This document shows positions 1 to 7,324 of a stretch of 12,937 nt of DNA, in pieces. The DNA lies in the NCBI GenBank assembly GCA_002419285.1, contig DIFU01000042.1, positions 11,494 to 24,430 on the forward strand, read 5' to 3'. The translations under genes were made by a program, and so were the position numbers. How positions within the stretch are numbered: the first letter of the stretch is position 1; each line of letters begins with the position of its first letter. The notes under the pieces are model-generated. The model saw only the letters and a list, made by a program, of their open reading frames with translations. It did no database searches and had not been told where the DNA came from. The stretch is from Prolixibacteraceae bacterium UBA5740 (GTDB taxonomy: Bacteria; Bacteroidota; Bacteroidia; Bacteroidales; Prolixibacteraceae).

Positions 1-1161
1 GCCCAGGGTATAGCAGCCGATATCGGAGAAGACCCTTCCGTGGCCCACCTCTTCAATGGCTTCATTCAAGGCGTAATAGACATCCTGGTGCCCGCATCCC
101 TGGCATAGGGCAGGTGGCCGGTTAGCAACAACAGGTGGAACCTGAAAGGTTGATTTGGCCTCTTTGCCCAGTGCCTTGGCGATATGGTCGGGATTCAGCT
201 CCCCTGCCCGTGGCAAGGTTCCATCCAGTCGTCCAAGAATTTTCTTTCCTTTTCCGAAATAGTCGGTCAGAAGCTCCTCAACCATGGGGAAACCCTCTTC
301 CAGGACCATGATCTCGTCGCACAGGGTATCCAGTTTACGGATCATGGCTGCCGGTGCAGGGTATTGCGACACTTTTACTATCGGATAGGGACATTCCTGG
401 TTTACATAGCTCTCCATCAAATAGTTGTAGGCAATTCCGCAACAAATGATCCCCAGGCTCTTGTCCGGTCCGGAGAGAAAATTATTGTAACTCGAATTTT
501 CTGAAAGTTCCAGCATTTCATCCTGTTTCCCCAACAAAGCCTGGTAATATTTTCGGGCGAATGCCGGAAGCAGGAGAAATTGTTTCGGGTTTGAAGGCAA
601 GGCCAGCTTGTTTTCTTCCTTCATGGGTTTTCGTGACACGCCTGAGCGCGAATGGGCAAGCCGGGTGGTAATCCTTAACAAGACCGGAAGATGAAGCTTT
701 TCGGAAAGCTCGAACCCGTCGTACATCATGTCGTAAGCTTCCTGCTGGTTTGAAGGTTCCAGTACCGGGATCATTCCAAACTTCGCATAAAACCTTGAAT
801 CCTGCTCATTCTGGGATGAATGCATCGAAGGATCGTCGGCAACCACAACAACCAGTCCTCCATTAATTCCCGTCATGCAGGAATTCATGAAGGGGTCGGC
901 AGCCACATTGAGTCCAACGTGTTTCATGCAGACGATCGACCGCTTTCCGGCATAGGACATGCCGAGGGCTGCCTCATAGGCTGTTTTTTCATTGACCGAC
1001 CATTGGCGGTGGATGTTCCTTTGGATGGCATCGGGGTTGACCTGGATATATTCCGTAATTTCGGTCGAAGGTGTGCCCGGGTATGCGTAAGCACCGGAAA
1101 TTCCGCCATCAATGGCTCCCTGACCGATGGCTTCAACTCCCAATAGTAGTTTGCTGCTCAT
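1..1161 (-). CDS. iorA: Indolepyruvate:ferredoxin oxidoreductase, alpha subunit (IorA), 3' end outside window
   Basis: IorA is the TPP- and iron-sulfur-containing subunit that, with IorB, oxidatively decarboxylates aryl pyruvates (indolepyruvate, phenylpyruvate) to aryl-acyl-CoA and reduces ferredoxin in the cytoplasm. The frame is open without a stop from the ATG at 1161 to base 1, giving 387 codons; family members are usually about 530-600 residues, so roughly the last third is missing. Visible family motifs are YPGTPSTE (residues 27-34), WSVNEK with a conserved Glu (54-59), MKHVGLNVAADP (79-90), DDPSMHSSQNEQ (109-120), the CQGCGH opening of the TPP-binding domain (353-358) and SDIGCYTLG at the cut end. 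The GDG motif of TPP binding and the C-terminal 4Fe-4S ferredoxin-like domain would lie beyond the edge and cannot be checked. iorB is commonly the next gene, which would also be outside. A good promoter-like sequence lies just upstream. Confidence 0.93.
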   Translation of the reverse strand, partial: MSSKLLLGVEAIGQGAIDGGISGAYAYPGTPSTEITEYIQVNPDAIQRNIHRQWSVNEKTAYEAALGMSYAGKRSIVCMKHVGLNVAADPFMNSCMTGINGGLVVVVADDPSMHSSQNEQDSRFYAKFGMIPVLEPSNQQEAYDMMYDGFELSEKLHLPVLLRITTRLAHSRSGVSRKPMKEENKLALPSNPKQFLLLPAFARKYYQALLGKQDEMLELSENSSYNNFLSGPDKSLGIICCGIAYNYLMESYVNQECPYPIVKVSQYPAPAAMIRKLDTLCDEIMVLEEGFPMVEELLTDYFGKGKKILGRLDGTLPRAGELNPDHIAKALGKEAKSTFQVPPVVANRPPALCQGCGHQDVYYALNEAIEEVGHGRVFSDIGCYTLG

Positions 1162-1189
1162 TTTTGGATTTTTGGTTGAATTGAATTTC

Positions 1190-1220
1190 CAAAAATAGAC
1201 GCAACATTATTCAGAAACAA
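1190..1220 (-). promoter_or_regulatory. Bacteroidetes-type promoter for iorA
   Basis: On the minus strand a TTG (-33 element, 1220-1218) is followed after 20 bases by TATTTTTG (1197-1190), an exact match to the Bacteroidetes -7 consensus TAnnTTTG. The predicted transcription start is about 20 bases before the iorA ATG. This is the best promoter match in the window and indicates that iorA is transcribed separately from the DUF3810 gene upstream of it. Confidence 0.6.
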
Positions 1221-1279
1221 TAAAAATTGTCATGTATATCGGTAATTCAGGACAGGAAACCGTATCAGGCGATCCCTTT

Positions 1280-2371
1280 TCAGTCGACAATCACACGGAT
1301 GACCGCTGACGGATCGGTCTGAAAATCCATGATCAGCCCTGTAACACCTTGATAATCCTGCACTCCCCGTTCCACTTTATTGGATTTGAGGTAAACATCG
1401 TTGACCTTCGAAGCGGCTTTATCGATTTTCTCCACTCGCATCGATAGCCAGTGATCCCTGATTGAGCGCAAGTCGAGCACCACGGGATAAGATATCAGGT
1501 CGGCCACCTGCTGGAAACCGGGCCGGCGGAAGCCATCATTCAGGAAATACCGGATCGCATAAAGGGAAGCACTGTAGCGCAAAACATCGTTATCGCTGTA
1601 ATAACAAACCAGCCAGCCGTAAAAACTGGTTTCGGCCTCGCTGGTGATTCCGAACTGGTGTGCCTTTTCATGGGCCATGACTATTGGCATCTCGAGCGGG
1701 TGCATGTGGCTGTTCAAATGGATTTCGTTGAAGAAGGGACCGTAATATCCTGAAATGCCTGCCTTGGCAAAGAATGATCCTGCAATGACCTTTTTGGGCC
1801 GCCTTTTGCCCATGGGATATCCAACGTCGAGGAAATGGGCATACCGTTCGTACGATTGTTCAATGAGAGAATCAAGCAATGCAAAATCGGCAACTTCGAT
1901 GCTATCGGGTCGTGTTTGGTTGGCAGTGGCGATGATCTCAGCAAAAACAGACATAAACTGCCGGTCATCGGGTCGGGCATGGTTTAGTCCGATCCTGTCG
2001 TGAATGGGTTGCCTGAAATAATTAAAACCCCATAGCCAGTAAAAGAGGACATACATGGCTGCAGCCAGGCTGATCATGCTGCCGGCCCATCTTCCAAAGG
2101 TCAGTTTACGAAGGATGAGCAAGATCAATAAGACAATCACGCCTACCCCAATGGCGGCATAAAAGATATCGGAAAGTGAAAATGGAAAAAGGCTGCTGAG
2201 CACTGAAAGGGTTTTCCCGATGACGGGATACACTCCCCTTGAGTAAAAAGATTCGGCCACCTGGGGAAATCTGGCAAACAGGAGGGTGAGTCCAAAGGTC
2301 ACCAAAGCTGCCACCGGCCATAACAAGTACCTGAAAAACCATTTTGCACGCGACACCTTTTTTCCTGCCAT
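1280..2371 (-). CDS. DUF3810-family membrane protein with HExxH motif
   Basis: This 363-residue protein matches the DUF3810 family of Bacteroidetes; no member's function is known to me. The N-terminus is membrane-embedded, with hydrophobic segments at roughly residues 12-34, 67-88 and 97-117. A soluble part follows, with the family-typical stretch SFFAKAGISGYYGPFF (199-214) and NEIHLN (215-220). Residues 234-238 are HEKAH, an HExxH zinc-metalloprotease signature, and glutamates at 245 and 247 could supply the third metal ligand as in gluzincins. From this I infer a membrane-anchored zinc peptidase, but catalysis is unproven. The ATG at 2371 gives a short basic leader (GKKVSRAK) before the first membrane segment, and a -7-like box lies just upstream. 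The gene stands between iorA and the PQQ-repeat gene with gaps of about 120 bases on each side, so it is probably transcribed alone. Confidence 0.85.
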   Translation of the reverse strand: MAGKKVSRAKWFFRYLLWPVAALVTFGLTLLFARFPQVAESFYSRGVYPVIGKTLSVLSSLFPFSLSDIFYAAIGVGVIVLLILLILRKLTFGRWAGSMISLAAAMYVLFYWLWGFNYFRQPIHDRIGLNHARPDDRQFMSVFAEIIATANQTRPDSIEVADFALLDSLIEQSYERYAHFLDVGYPMGKRRPKKVIAGSFFAKAGISGYYGPFFNEIHLNSHMHPLEMPIVMAHEKAHQFGITSEAETSFYGWLVCYYSDNDVLRYSASLYAIRYFLNDGFRRPGFQQVADLISYPVVLDLRSIRDHWLSMRVEKIDKAASKVNDVYLKSNKVERGVQDYQGVTGLIMDFQTDPSAVIRVIVD

Positions 2372-2393
2372 TCCAAATCCGTTAAGAAAGGTG

Positions 2394-2401
2394 CAAATTT
2401 A
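2394..2401 (-). promoter_or_regulatory. Possible -7 box for the DUF3810 gene
   Basis: The minus strand reads TAAATTTG here, an exact match to TAnnTTTG, 22 bases before the ATG at 2371. The nearest upstream TTG (2429-2427) is 25 bases away, longer than the usual 19-21, so only half of the promoter is well supported. Confidence 0.3.
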
Positions 2402-2488
2402 AAAGAAAATCCTCATTTCCGCTTTACAACAGGGAAACGTGAAAGCACCTTCCGGATTCGGCAGGAAAATAACAAATGCCGCGGTAGG

Positions 2489-3745
2489 TTAATCCTGTTT
2501 TTCGCGGATGTCGTATGCCATCAAGGCATTTCCATGCCTGACCAGCAGCATGCCCTCGCCAATCACCGGGTGTGCCCAATGCTCCATTGTACCATGTGGC
2601 ACCGGGAATTTGCTGATTATTTTGAATTCTTCAGGTGTTTGGTGAAGCAAAGCCATTTCACCGTCTCTTTCGGTATAGGCATAATACAGTCCGTCGGCCT
2701 GGATGACCGCGCCTCCGCCCAATTCTTTGTCGGTATATATAATTTCACCTGTTTCAAAATCAATGCAATACCAGCGTGCCTGCAGATAAGCCGGGATATA
2801 AACATGTCCATCCTGGAGTATCATTCCACCCATCAGATTGATAACCTGTTTGTTGCGCCACAAAATATCTGCCTTTCTGCCATCAGGCGACAAACCCAAA
2901 AGCACCAAACCAGAGCTGTCTCTTCTTGAGGCACTCGATATCAACAATTTTCCATTATCATAGATGGGGGTATTTGCATGGATAAAATTATCCTGAAACT
3001 GATGTATCCTCCAGTACATTTCGCCCGTGAGGGCATTGAGTCCGATGATGGAAGTGGCCGTCAGGTTGACGATCATAGGATGACCATTGTGTTCGAAATA
3101 AATGGGTGAACTATAGGTGGCCTTCTCGCCATACCCTGGAGACGCCCAGATTTTTTCGCCCGTAAATCGGTTCAGGGCAACCACATTGTGTGTTTTCCCT
3201 CCGGGAGTGCAATACAATATATCACCCTGGATCAGGGGGGATTCAGAATACCCGAACTGTACCGAATCGGCATTAAAGCCGGCAAAGAAATCAACCGACC
3301 AGACCTCATTCCCGGTTTCGGCATTGAAACAATGCATCTTTCCCGTTCCATTTTCCACATATACCAGGTCATCGGCAACTGTTGGCGTGGATCGGGCGCC
3401 CGGGAACACTTCGGTAAAATCCCTTCCATACCCCTTCTTCCAAATGGGATTCCCGCGTAAATCAAGTTTGAACAGGAAAGCTTCTCCCGAAATTGTATCA
3501 GGAATTCCTGTCACATAAACAAAATTCTCGGCAACGACCGGACTGCTTTGTCCGGCCCCAAGCCCTTCAAAAAGCCAGAGCATTTCAGGACCCTGCGCAG
3601 GCCACTCCTTCAGCAAACCGGTTTCCGGATATTTGCCATCCCTTTGGGGCCCCCTCCATTGCGATATTTTGGGATTTCCGGTAGTGGTGATTGTTGTGTG
3701 TATTAAAAAAAGGATTACCGCGAAGAATTTAAAATTGCTTTTCAT
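2489..3745 (-). CDS. Exported PQQ-repeat beta-propeller protein
   Basis: This 418-residue protein starts with a Sec signal peptide (basic MKSNFK, hydrophobic core to about residue 16, cleavage near residue 23), so it should be periplasmic or otherwise exported. The mature part is a PQQ-like (BamB/quinoprotein-type) beta-propeller. It opens with WRGPQRDG (30-37), typical of this family, and carries repeated TGxxxW/Y blade signatures: AETGNEVW (142-149), RFTGEKIW (193-200), ALTGEMYW (238-245) and FETGEIIY. Proteins of this type are often labelled PQQ-binding or polyvinyl-alcohol-dehydrogenase-like, but I see no heme c motif (CxxCH) and no adjacent-cysteine pair of quinoprotein dehydrogenases. 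Enzyme activity is therefore doubtful and a binding or scaffold role is equally possible. There is no lipobox cysteine. The gene is divergent from the GGT-family gene across a 266-base intergenic region. Confidence 0.85.
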   Translation of the reverse strand: MKSNFKFFAVILFLIHTTITTTGNPKISQWRGPQRDGKYPETGLLKEWPAQGPEMLWLFEGLGAGQSSPVVAENFVYVTGIPDTISGEAFLFKLDLRGNPIWKKGYGRDFTEVFPGARSTPTVADDLVYVENGTGKMHCFNAETGNEVWSVDFFAGFNADSVQFGYSESPLIQGDILYCTPGGKTHNVVALNRFTGEKIWASPGYGEKATYSSPIYFEHNGHPMIVNLTATSIIGLNALTGEMYWRIHQFQDNFIHANTPIYDNGKLLISSASRRDSSGLVLLGLSPDGRKADILWRNKQVINLMGGMILQDGHVYIPAYLQARWYCIDFETGEIIYTDKELGGGAVIQADGLYYAYTERDGEMALLHQTPEEFKIISKFPVPHGTMEHWAHPVIGEGMLLVRHGNALMAYDIREKQD

Positions 3746-4011
3746 TGGCTCTGTTTTAGTTTGATTGAAACCTGGTTAATTGATAACTGCCTGATTAAAA
3801 TTCGGTTGATATTGTCCCGTTATTCAGCCGGTTGTGCAAATTAAACCACTTATATTAAAATATATGTAGTTGCCGGTGACAACAAATTACAAATGAAAAC
3901 CAAAACCTGGTTACGGCGGCAACAACCCTGCTGACCGGCAACTGAATGATTTGCCCGCATGTGCTGTTGTAACCGATTTTCACTAAATTCGGGGCAATCA
4001 AATTCAGACCA
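3746..4011. promoter_or_regulatory. Divergent intergenic region between PQQ-repeat gene and GGT gene
   Basis: This 266-base stretch separates two start codons facing away from each other, so it must hold both promoters. I found no full Bacteroidetes promoter match in either direction. Partial matches are TAAATTCG at 3984-3991 on the plus strand (one mismatch to TAnnTTTG, no TTG at proper spacing) and TTAATTTG at 3844-3837 on the minus strand (one mismatch, no -33 element). It also holds an AT-rich imperfect palindrome TATATTAAAATATA (3851-3864) and the inverted repeat listed separately. I see no convincing small ORF on either strand. Confidence 0.5.
3868..3943. repeat. 10-base perfect inverted repeat in the divergent region
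   Basis: AGTTGCCGGT at 3868-3877 is the exact reverse complement of ACCGGCAACT at 3934-3943, with 56 bases between the arms. A third copy of the core, CGGCAAC, lies at 3917-3923 in the same orientation as the right arm and 19 bases before that arm's own CGGCAAC (3936-3942). It could be a bipartite operator or a long-loop hairpin in the leader of the GGT gene. The 7-base core also occurs several times inside coding sequence, which weakens the significance of the third copy. Confidence 0.5.
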
Positions 4012-5700
4012 ATGAAAAATCTATTCCTTCTTTTCATTCTATCAGTCATTGCGATCGGTTCGTATGCACAGGATCGTGTTACCGGACACAGTTTTGCGAC
4101 CCGGTCGGAAGTGATCGCCCAACATGGAATGGCTGCGACCAGCCAACCCCTGGCCACCCAGGTTGCCATCGACATACTGAAAGCAGGGGGCAGTGCAGTG
4201 GATGCGGCCATTGCGGCCAACGCGGTACTCGGACTGGTTGAGCCCACGGGTAATGGAATGGGAGGCGACCTGTTCGCCATTGTCTGGGATGCCAAAAGCG
4301 GCAAGCTTCATGGATTGAATGCCAGTGGAAGGTCACCTTACGACCTTACGCTTGAGTATTTCAAAAAGAACAATATTACCAAAATTCCTTCCTTCGGCCC
4401 CTTGCCGGTTTCAGTCCCCGGATGCGTAGACGGTTGGTTTGAGTTGCATGGAAAATTCGGCAAACTGCCCATGGACCAGATTCTGGCTCCGGCCATCAAA
4501 TATGCCCGTGAAGGCTTTCCGGTGAGTGAGCTGATTGCCTATTACTGGAATAGCAATTCAAGGAGTCTGAAGAATTTTCCCGGATTTGCACAGATTTTCA
4601 TGCCCGACGGAAAGGCGCCCGCCAAGGGAGACATTTTCAGGAATCCTTATTTGGCCCGTACGCTCGAATTGCTCGCCAATCAGGGACGTGATGTCTTTTA
4701 CAAGGGTGAAATCGCCGAAAAAATAGTGAAGTACATGCGCGAAAACGGGGGTTTCCTCAGCATGCGCGATTTTGCCGACCACACTTCGGAATGGGTCGAT
4801 CCGGTGTCGGTGAATTACAGGGGATACGATGTATGGGAACTTCCCCCAAACGGACAAGGCATTGCTGCCCTGCAGATGCTGGCCATACTCGAAAATTATG
4901 ACCTTAAAGGCATGGGGTTTGGCTCGGCAGATTATATGCACCATTTTACGGAAGCGAAAAAGCTGGCCTTTGAGGACAGGGCCAAATATTATGCTGATCC
5001 GGATTTCAACAAGATTCCCGTTGCCGACCTCATTTCAAAGGAATATGGCAAAAAACGGGCAGCCCTGATCAATCCTGCCAGGGCAGCCAGAAGCTATACC
5101 CCGGGAGAACTGGAACATTCGAGTACCATTTATCTCACCACTGCCGACAGCGAAGGCAACATGGTTTCACTGATCCAGAGCAACTACCGGGGGATGGGAT
5201 CAGGCATGACCCCTGGTGAACTGGGCTTTGTACTGCACGACCGGGGTGAAATGTTCACGCTCGAGGAAGGGCATTTCAATGTTTATGAGCCACACAAACG
5301 ACCATTTAACACCATTATCCCGGCATTCATGACAAAAGATGGAAAGCCGGTGATGAGTTTCGGGGTCATGGGTGGTGCCATGCAACCCCAGGGTCATGTG
5401 CAGATCGTATGCAATATTGTCGATTTCGGCATGAACATCCAGGAAGCCGGTGACGCACCCCGCATGCAACACCTTGGGTCAAGTGAACCTACCGGAGAAA
5501 AAATGACCGATGGCGGGGTACTGACCATTGAAACCGGTTTCTCGTGGGAGGCTGTCAGGGAGCTGGTCCGGAAAGGACACACGATTCAATATGATTTGGG
5601 AGGTTACGGCGGATACCAGGCCATTATGTTTGACCCCATCAGGAAAATCTATTTCGGCGCCTCTGAGTCAAGAAAGGACGGACAGGCAGCAGGATATTGA
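4012..5700 (+). CDS. ggt: Gamma-glutamyltransferase-family Ntn-hydrolase, exported
   Basis: This 562-residue enzyme of the GGT family should be made as a proenzyme that cuts itself before a threonine nucleophile. A Sec signal peptide (residues 1-19, cleavage about SYA|QD) predicts a periplasmic location, where GGTs hydrolyse glutathione and other gamma-glutamyl compounds. By alignment from memory to E. coli GGT, the nucleophile is T372 in SSTIYL (E. coli T391), leaving a small subunit of 191 residues, close to the 190 of E. coli. R107 in NASGRSP is a candidate for the carboxylate-binding arginine, and G454-G455 in MGGAMQPQGH for the oxyanion glycines. However, the KRPxSS substrate motif reads KRPFNT (429-434), and the loop after the nucleophile reads SNYRGMGSG, as in the YwrD-like/cephalosporin-acylase-like branch. 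GGT-family membership is secure; gamma-glutamyl specificity is not. The gene appears monocistronic and ends 4 bases from the convergent pabC-like gene. Confidence 0.9.
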   Translation: MKNLFLLFILSVIAIGSYAQDRVTGHSFATRSEVIAQHGMAATSQPLATQVAIDILKAGGSAVDAAIAANAVLGLVEPTGNGMGGDLFAIVWDAKSGKLHGLNASGRSPYDLTLEYFKKNNITKIPSFGPLPVSVPGCVDGWFELHGKFGKLPMDQILAPAIKYAREGFPVSELIAYYWNSNSRSLKNFPGFAQIFMPDGKAPAKGDIFRNPYLARTLELLANQGRDVFYKGEIAEKIVKYMRENGGFLSMRDFADHTSEWVDPVSVNYRGYDVWELPPNGQGIAALQMLAILENYDLKGMGFGSADYMHHFTEAKKLAFEDRAKYYADPDFNKIPVADLISKEYGKKRAALINPARAARSYTPGELEHSSTIYLTTADSEGNMVSLIQSNYRGMGSGMTPGELGFVLHDRGEMFTLEEGHFNVYEPHKRPFNTIIPAFMTKDGKPVMSFGVMGGAMQPQGHVQIVCNIVDFGMNIQEAGDAPRMQHLGSSEPTGEKMTDGGVLTIETGFSWEAVRELVRKGHTIQYDLGGYGGYQAIMFDPIRKIYFGASESRKDGQAAGY

Positions 5701-5704
5701 TGAT

Positions 5705-6316
5705 TTATTCCTGATTAGGGGGGATTATCCGGTCGATGGGGATTACCTGCATGTTTTCCAGGTCATTGAAAGTATTGATCATGCCTGCTTTTTGAAAACT
5801 GCGGTAATTTGAAAGGGTTATTTCGGATTCTACGATTTGCCCCGATTCAAGGAGCCAGGCTCTTTGGGTACCAGGCAACAATGGAGTGTCAGGGGTAAAC
5901 CATTTGGATCCGTCCCAGAATACCAGGTTGGCGATGGAGGTATCGGTGAGTTTACCTTTCTGCGCTATAATGACATCGTCGCAATCGCCCCTTTTCCCAA
6001 ACAGTTGGTTCAGTGCTGACCTGTCGGCAAATTTCAGGTGATAATCCAGATGGTCATCCACAACTATCTTCAGGCTCTGTACGACCCTCGGAATATATTT
6101 CACAAACTCAACTGATTCGATTTCTTTTCCATAAAGGATGCGGCAGCGCCAGACACCCCGGGAAGCTTCTGATGGAACGTGGATAAACTGATCCAAATCG
6201 ATGTCGGTCCCTATGCCATAACATTCCAACCGACTTTGCTGCATCCTCCGGCGATGAAACCCAGGATGGCGAATAACCCCATCGGCAACCATAATGGTTT
6301 CAAGCAACCGGCACAT
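5705..6316 (-). CDS. pabC: Aminotransferase class IV protein, probable 4-amino-4-deoxychorismate lyase (PabC-like)
   Basis: This 203-residue protein belongs to the PLP-dependent class IV aminotransferase fold. The likely reaction is release of pyruvate from aminodeoxychorismate to give p-aminobenzoate for folate synthesis in the cytoplasm. Family signs are LLETI near the N-terminus (4-8), the PLP lysine K95 in HLKFADR (the KxxxR pattern seen in PabC), and LTDTSIANLVFWDG (123-136) followed by PLLPGTQR (145-152). The position usually held by the PLP-contacting Glu appears to be D125, which I believe is normal for the short Bacteroidetes version. It is shorter than E. coli PabC (about 270 residues) but not visibly truncated. 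The ATG at 6316 lies inside the end of pabB (17-base overlap) and retains the conserved ETI motif, so the two are probably translationally coupled. Assignment as PabC rather than another class IV lyase or aminotransferase rests mainly on the pabB neighbour. Confidence 0.82.
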   Translation of the reverse strand: MCRLLETIMVADGVIRHPGFHRRRMQQSRLECYGIGTDIDLDQFIHVPSEASRGVWRCRILYGKEIESVEFVKYIPRVVQSLKIVVDDHLDYHLKFADRSALNQLFGKRGDCDDVIIAQKGKLTDTSIANLVFWDGSKWFTPDTPLLPGTQRAWLLESGQIVESEITLSNYRSFQKAGMINTFNDLENMQVIPIDRIIPPNQE

Positions 6317-7280
6317 ATACCTTACTGATCATTTCATTGTATTCGTCCCTGCATTGGCTTTGGTAGGTAATGCCACCGCCACTTTTAAAATACAGGCTTC
6401 CATCAATCTCCTCAATATAACGTATGAGTACTCCGCTATCGACTGTTGTACCGTCAAATATTCCGATAATCCCGGTATACCAGTTTCGGTCATAGCCCTC
6501 AGCCTTCCTGATAATCTCCATGGTCATGTGCTTGGGTGCACCCGTAACCGAACCTGCCGGCAGCAATTCCCTGAATATATCCCCTATCATATCTTTCCAC
6601 CCTGCCGGCAATATGCCCGAGATTTCTGAACTGACCTGAAGAAGCGGCAGGCGGTTAGTCTCAAGCCTCTCGGTGTATCGAAACTTATCAACCTCCACCT
6701 GCAGGGCTACCTTGCTCAGGTCATTCCTGATCAGGTCAACAATGGTATGGTGTTCGGCTATCTCCTTCCGGTTATGAAGGATCCTTTCTTCCGCATCGGG
6801 CGAAGTGGCGGGCATAGTCCCCTTCATGGGATGGGAACTTATTTTTCCGTGTTCATCGACAGTCACAAAAATCTCAGGGGAAAAGCAAGTGAAACATCCT
6901 TTGAGATGTACCTTATATCGGGCTTTCCCCAATTGGAACAATTCCAGTAAGGACAGGTTGGATTCTATGCGTGTAGGTTGGGTGTAGTTGAGCAAAAATG
7001 AGTCACCCCGGCGAATGTGATCCATGGCAAGGTTAAATCCCTTTTCATAATCGGAATATTCAACCGGGAATATATTCCAGCTCACCAATTCAGGGGTATT
7101 GGTATGGACAATGTGATTGTTTTTGCCGTTAAGGTCAAACAAGAGCCATTGTTCCGCCTCGTGCACGGGAATGACGAAACCATGTTCAGCCCAGGCATCC
7201 ACTAAAAACACAAACGGGACGTTTTGCCTTCCCAGTTTGTTCATTGTATGAAACAACCTCTTCCCTTCGAGCTTTTCCAT
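6300..7280 (-). CDS. pabB: Aminodeoxychorismate synthase component I (PabB)
   Basis: PabB converts chorismate and ammonia to 4-amino-4-deoxychorismate, the first step to p-aminobenzoate. The 326-residue protein has the chorismate-binding fold with HPMKGTMPA (150-158); the lysine K153 in the PxKGT motif marks PabB, since anthranilate synthase TrpE has alanine there. Other motifs are DLIRNDLSKV (182-191), ELLPAGSVTGAPK (238-250), GGGITYQSQ (301-309) and DEYNEM (312-317). It lacks the long N-terminal domain of E. coli PabB, which is usual for the compact form. No pabA (glutamine amidotransferase) gene is in the window, so ammonia must come from a PabA/TrpG encoded elsewhere. The start is uncertain: the ATG at 7280 sits only 5 bases from a -7-like box, and the ATG at 7244 (MNKLGRQNVPF, residue 13) may be the real one. 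Confidence 0.93.
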   Translation of the reverse strand: MEKLEGKRLFHTMNKLGRQNVPFVFLVDAWAEHGFVIPVHEAEQWLLFDLNGKNNHIVHTNTPELVSWNIFPVEYSDYEKGFNLAMDHIRRGDSFLLNYTQPTRIESNLSLLELFQLGKARYKVHLKGCFTCFSPEIFVTVDEHGKISSHPMKGTMPATSPDAEERILHNRKEIAEHHTIVDLIRNDLSKVALQVEVDKFRYTERLETNRLPLLQVSSEISGILPAGWKDMIGDIFRELLPAGSVTGAPKHMTMEIIRKAEGYDRNWYTGIIGIFDGTTVDSGVLIRYIEEIDGSLYFKSGGGITYQSQCRDEYNEMISKVYVPVA

Positions 7281-7285
7281 GGATG

Positions 7286-7315
7286 CAAAGATATAAATCC
7301 ATCAAAGCTGGCAAA
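7286..7315 (-). promoter_or_regulatory. Possible Bacteroidetes-type promoter for pabB-pabC
   Basis: The minus strand has TTTG (7315-7312), an 18-base spacer and TATCTTTG (7293-7286), an exact match to TAnnTTTG. The spacer is slightly short. It lies in the 44-base gap between the tolC-like stop and pabB, and suggests that the pab pair need not depend on the efflux promoter. Transcription would begin at about 7280, at or next to the annotated first ATG. Confidence 0.45.
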
Positions 7316-7324
7316 CAGATACGC

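Noticed and set aside
184..1146. Plus-strand frames at 184-504 and 820-1146 and a minus-strand frame at 924-1136
   Set aside because: All overlap the iorA frame, which is open from 1161 to base 1 and carries many family motifs.
1217..1230. ACAAT/ATTGT hairpin as a terminator for the DUF3810 gene
   Set aside because: The stem is only 5 base pairs and AT-rich with no proper T tract, and it overlaps the -33 element of the iorA promoter.
3855..4304. 149-codon minus-strand open frame reaching into the PQQ-GGT intergenic region
   Set aside because: About two thirds is antisense to the conserved start of the GGT gene, with low-complexity Ala/Pro/Ser-rich translation and no supported start.
5708..5745. 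G-rich stretch (GGGGGGATTATCC and GGGGATTACC) as a terminator or repeat after the GGT gene
   Set aside because: It lies inside the end of the pabC-like gene, forms only a 4-base stem and has no following T run.
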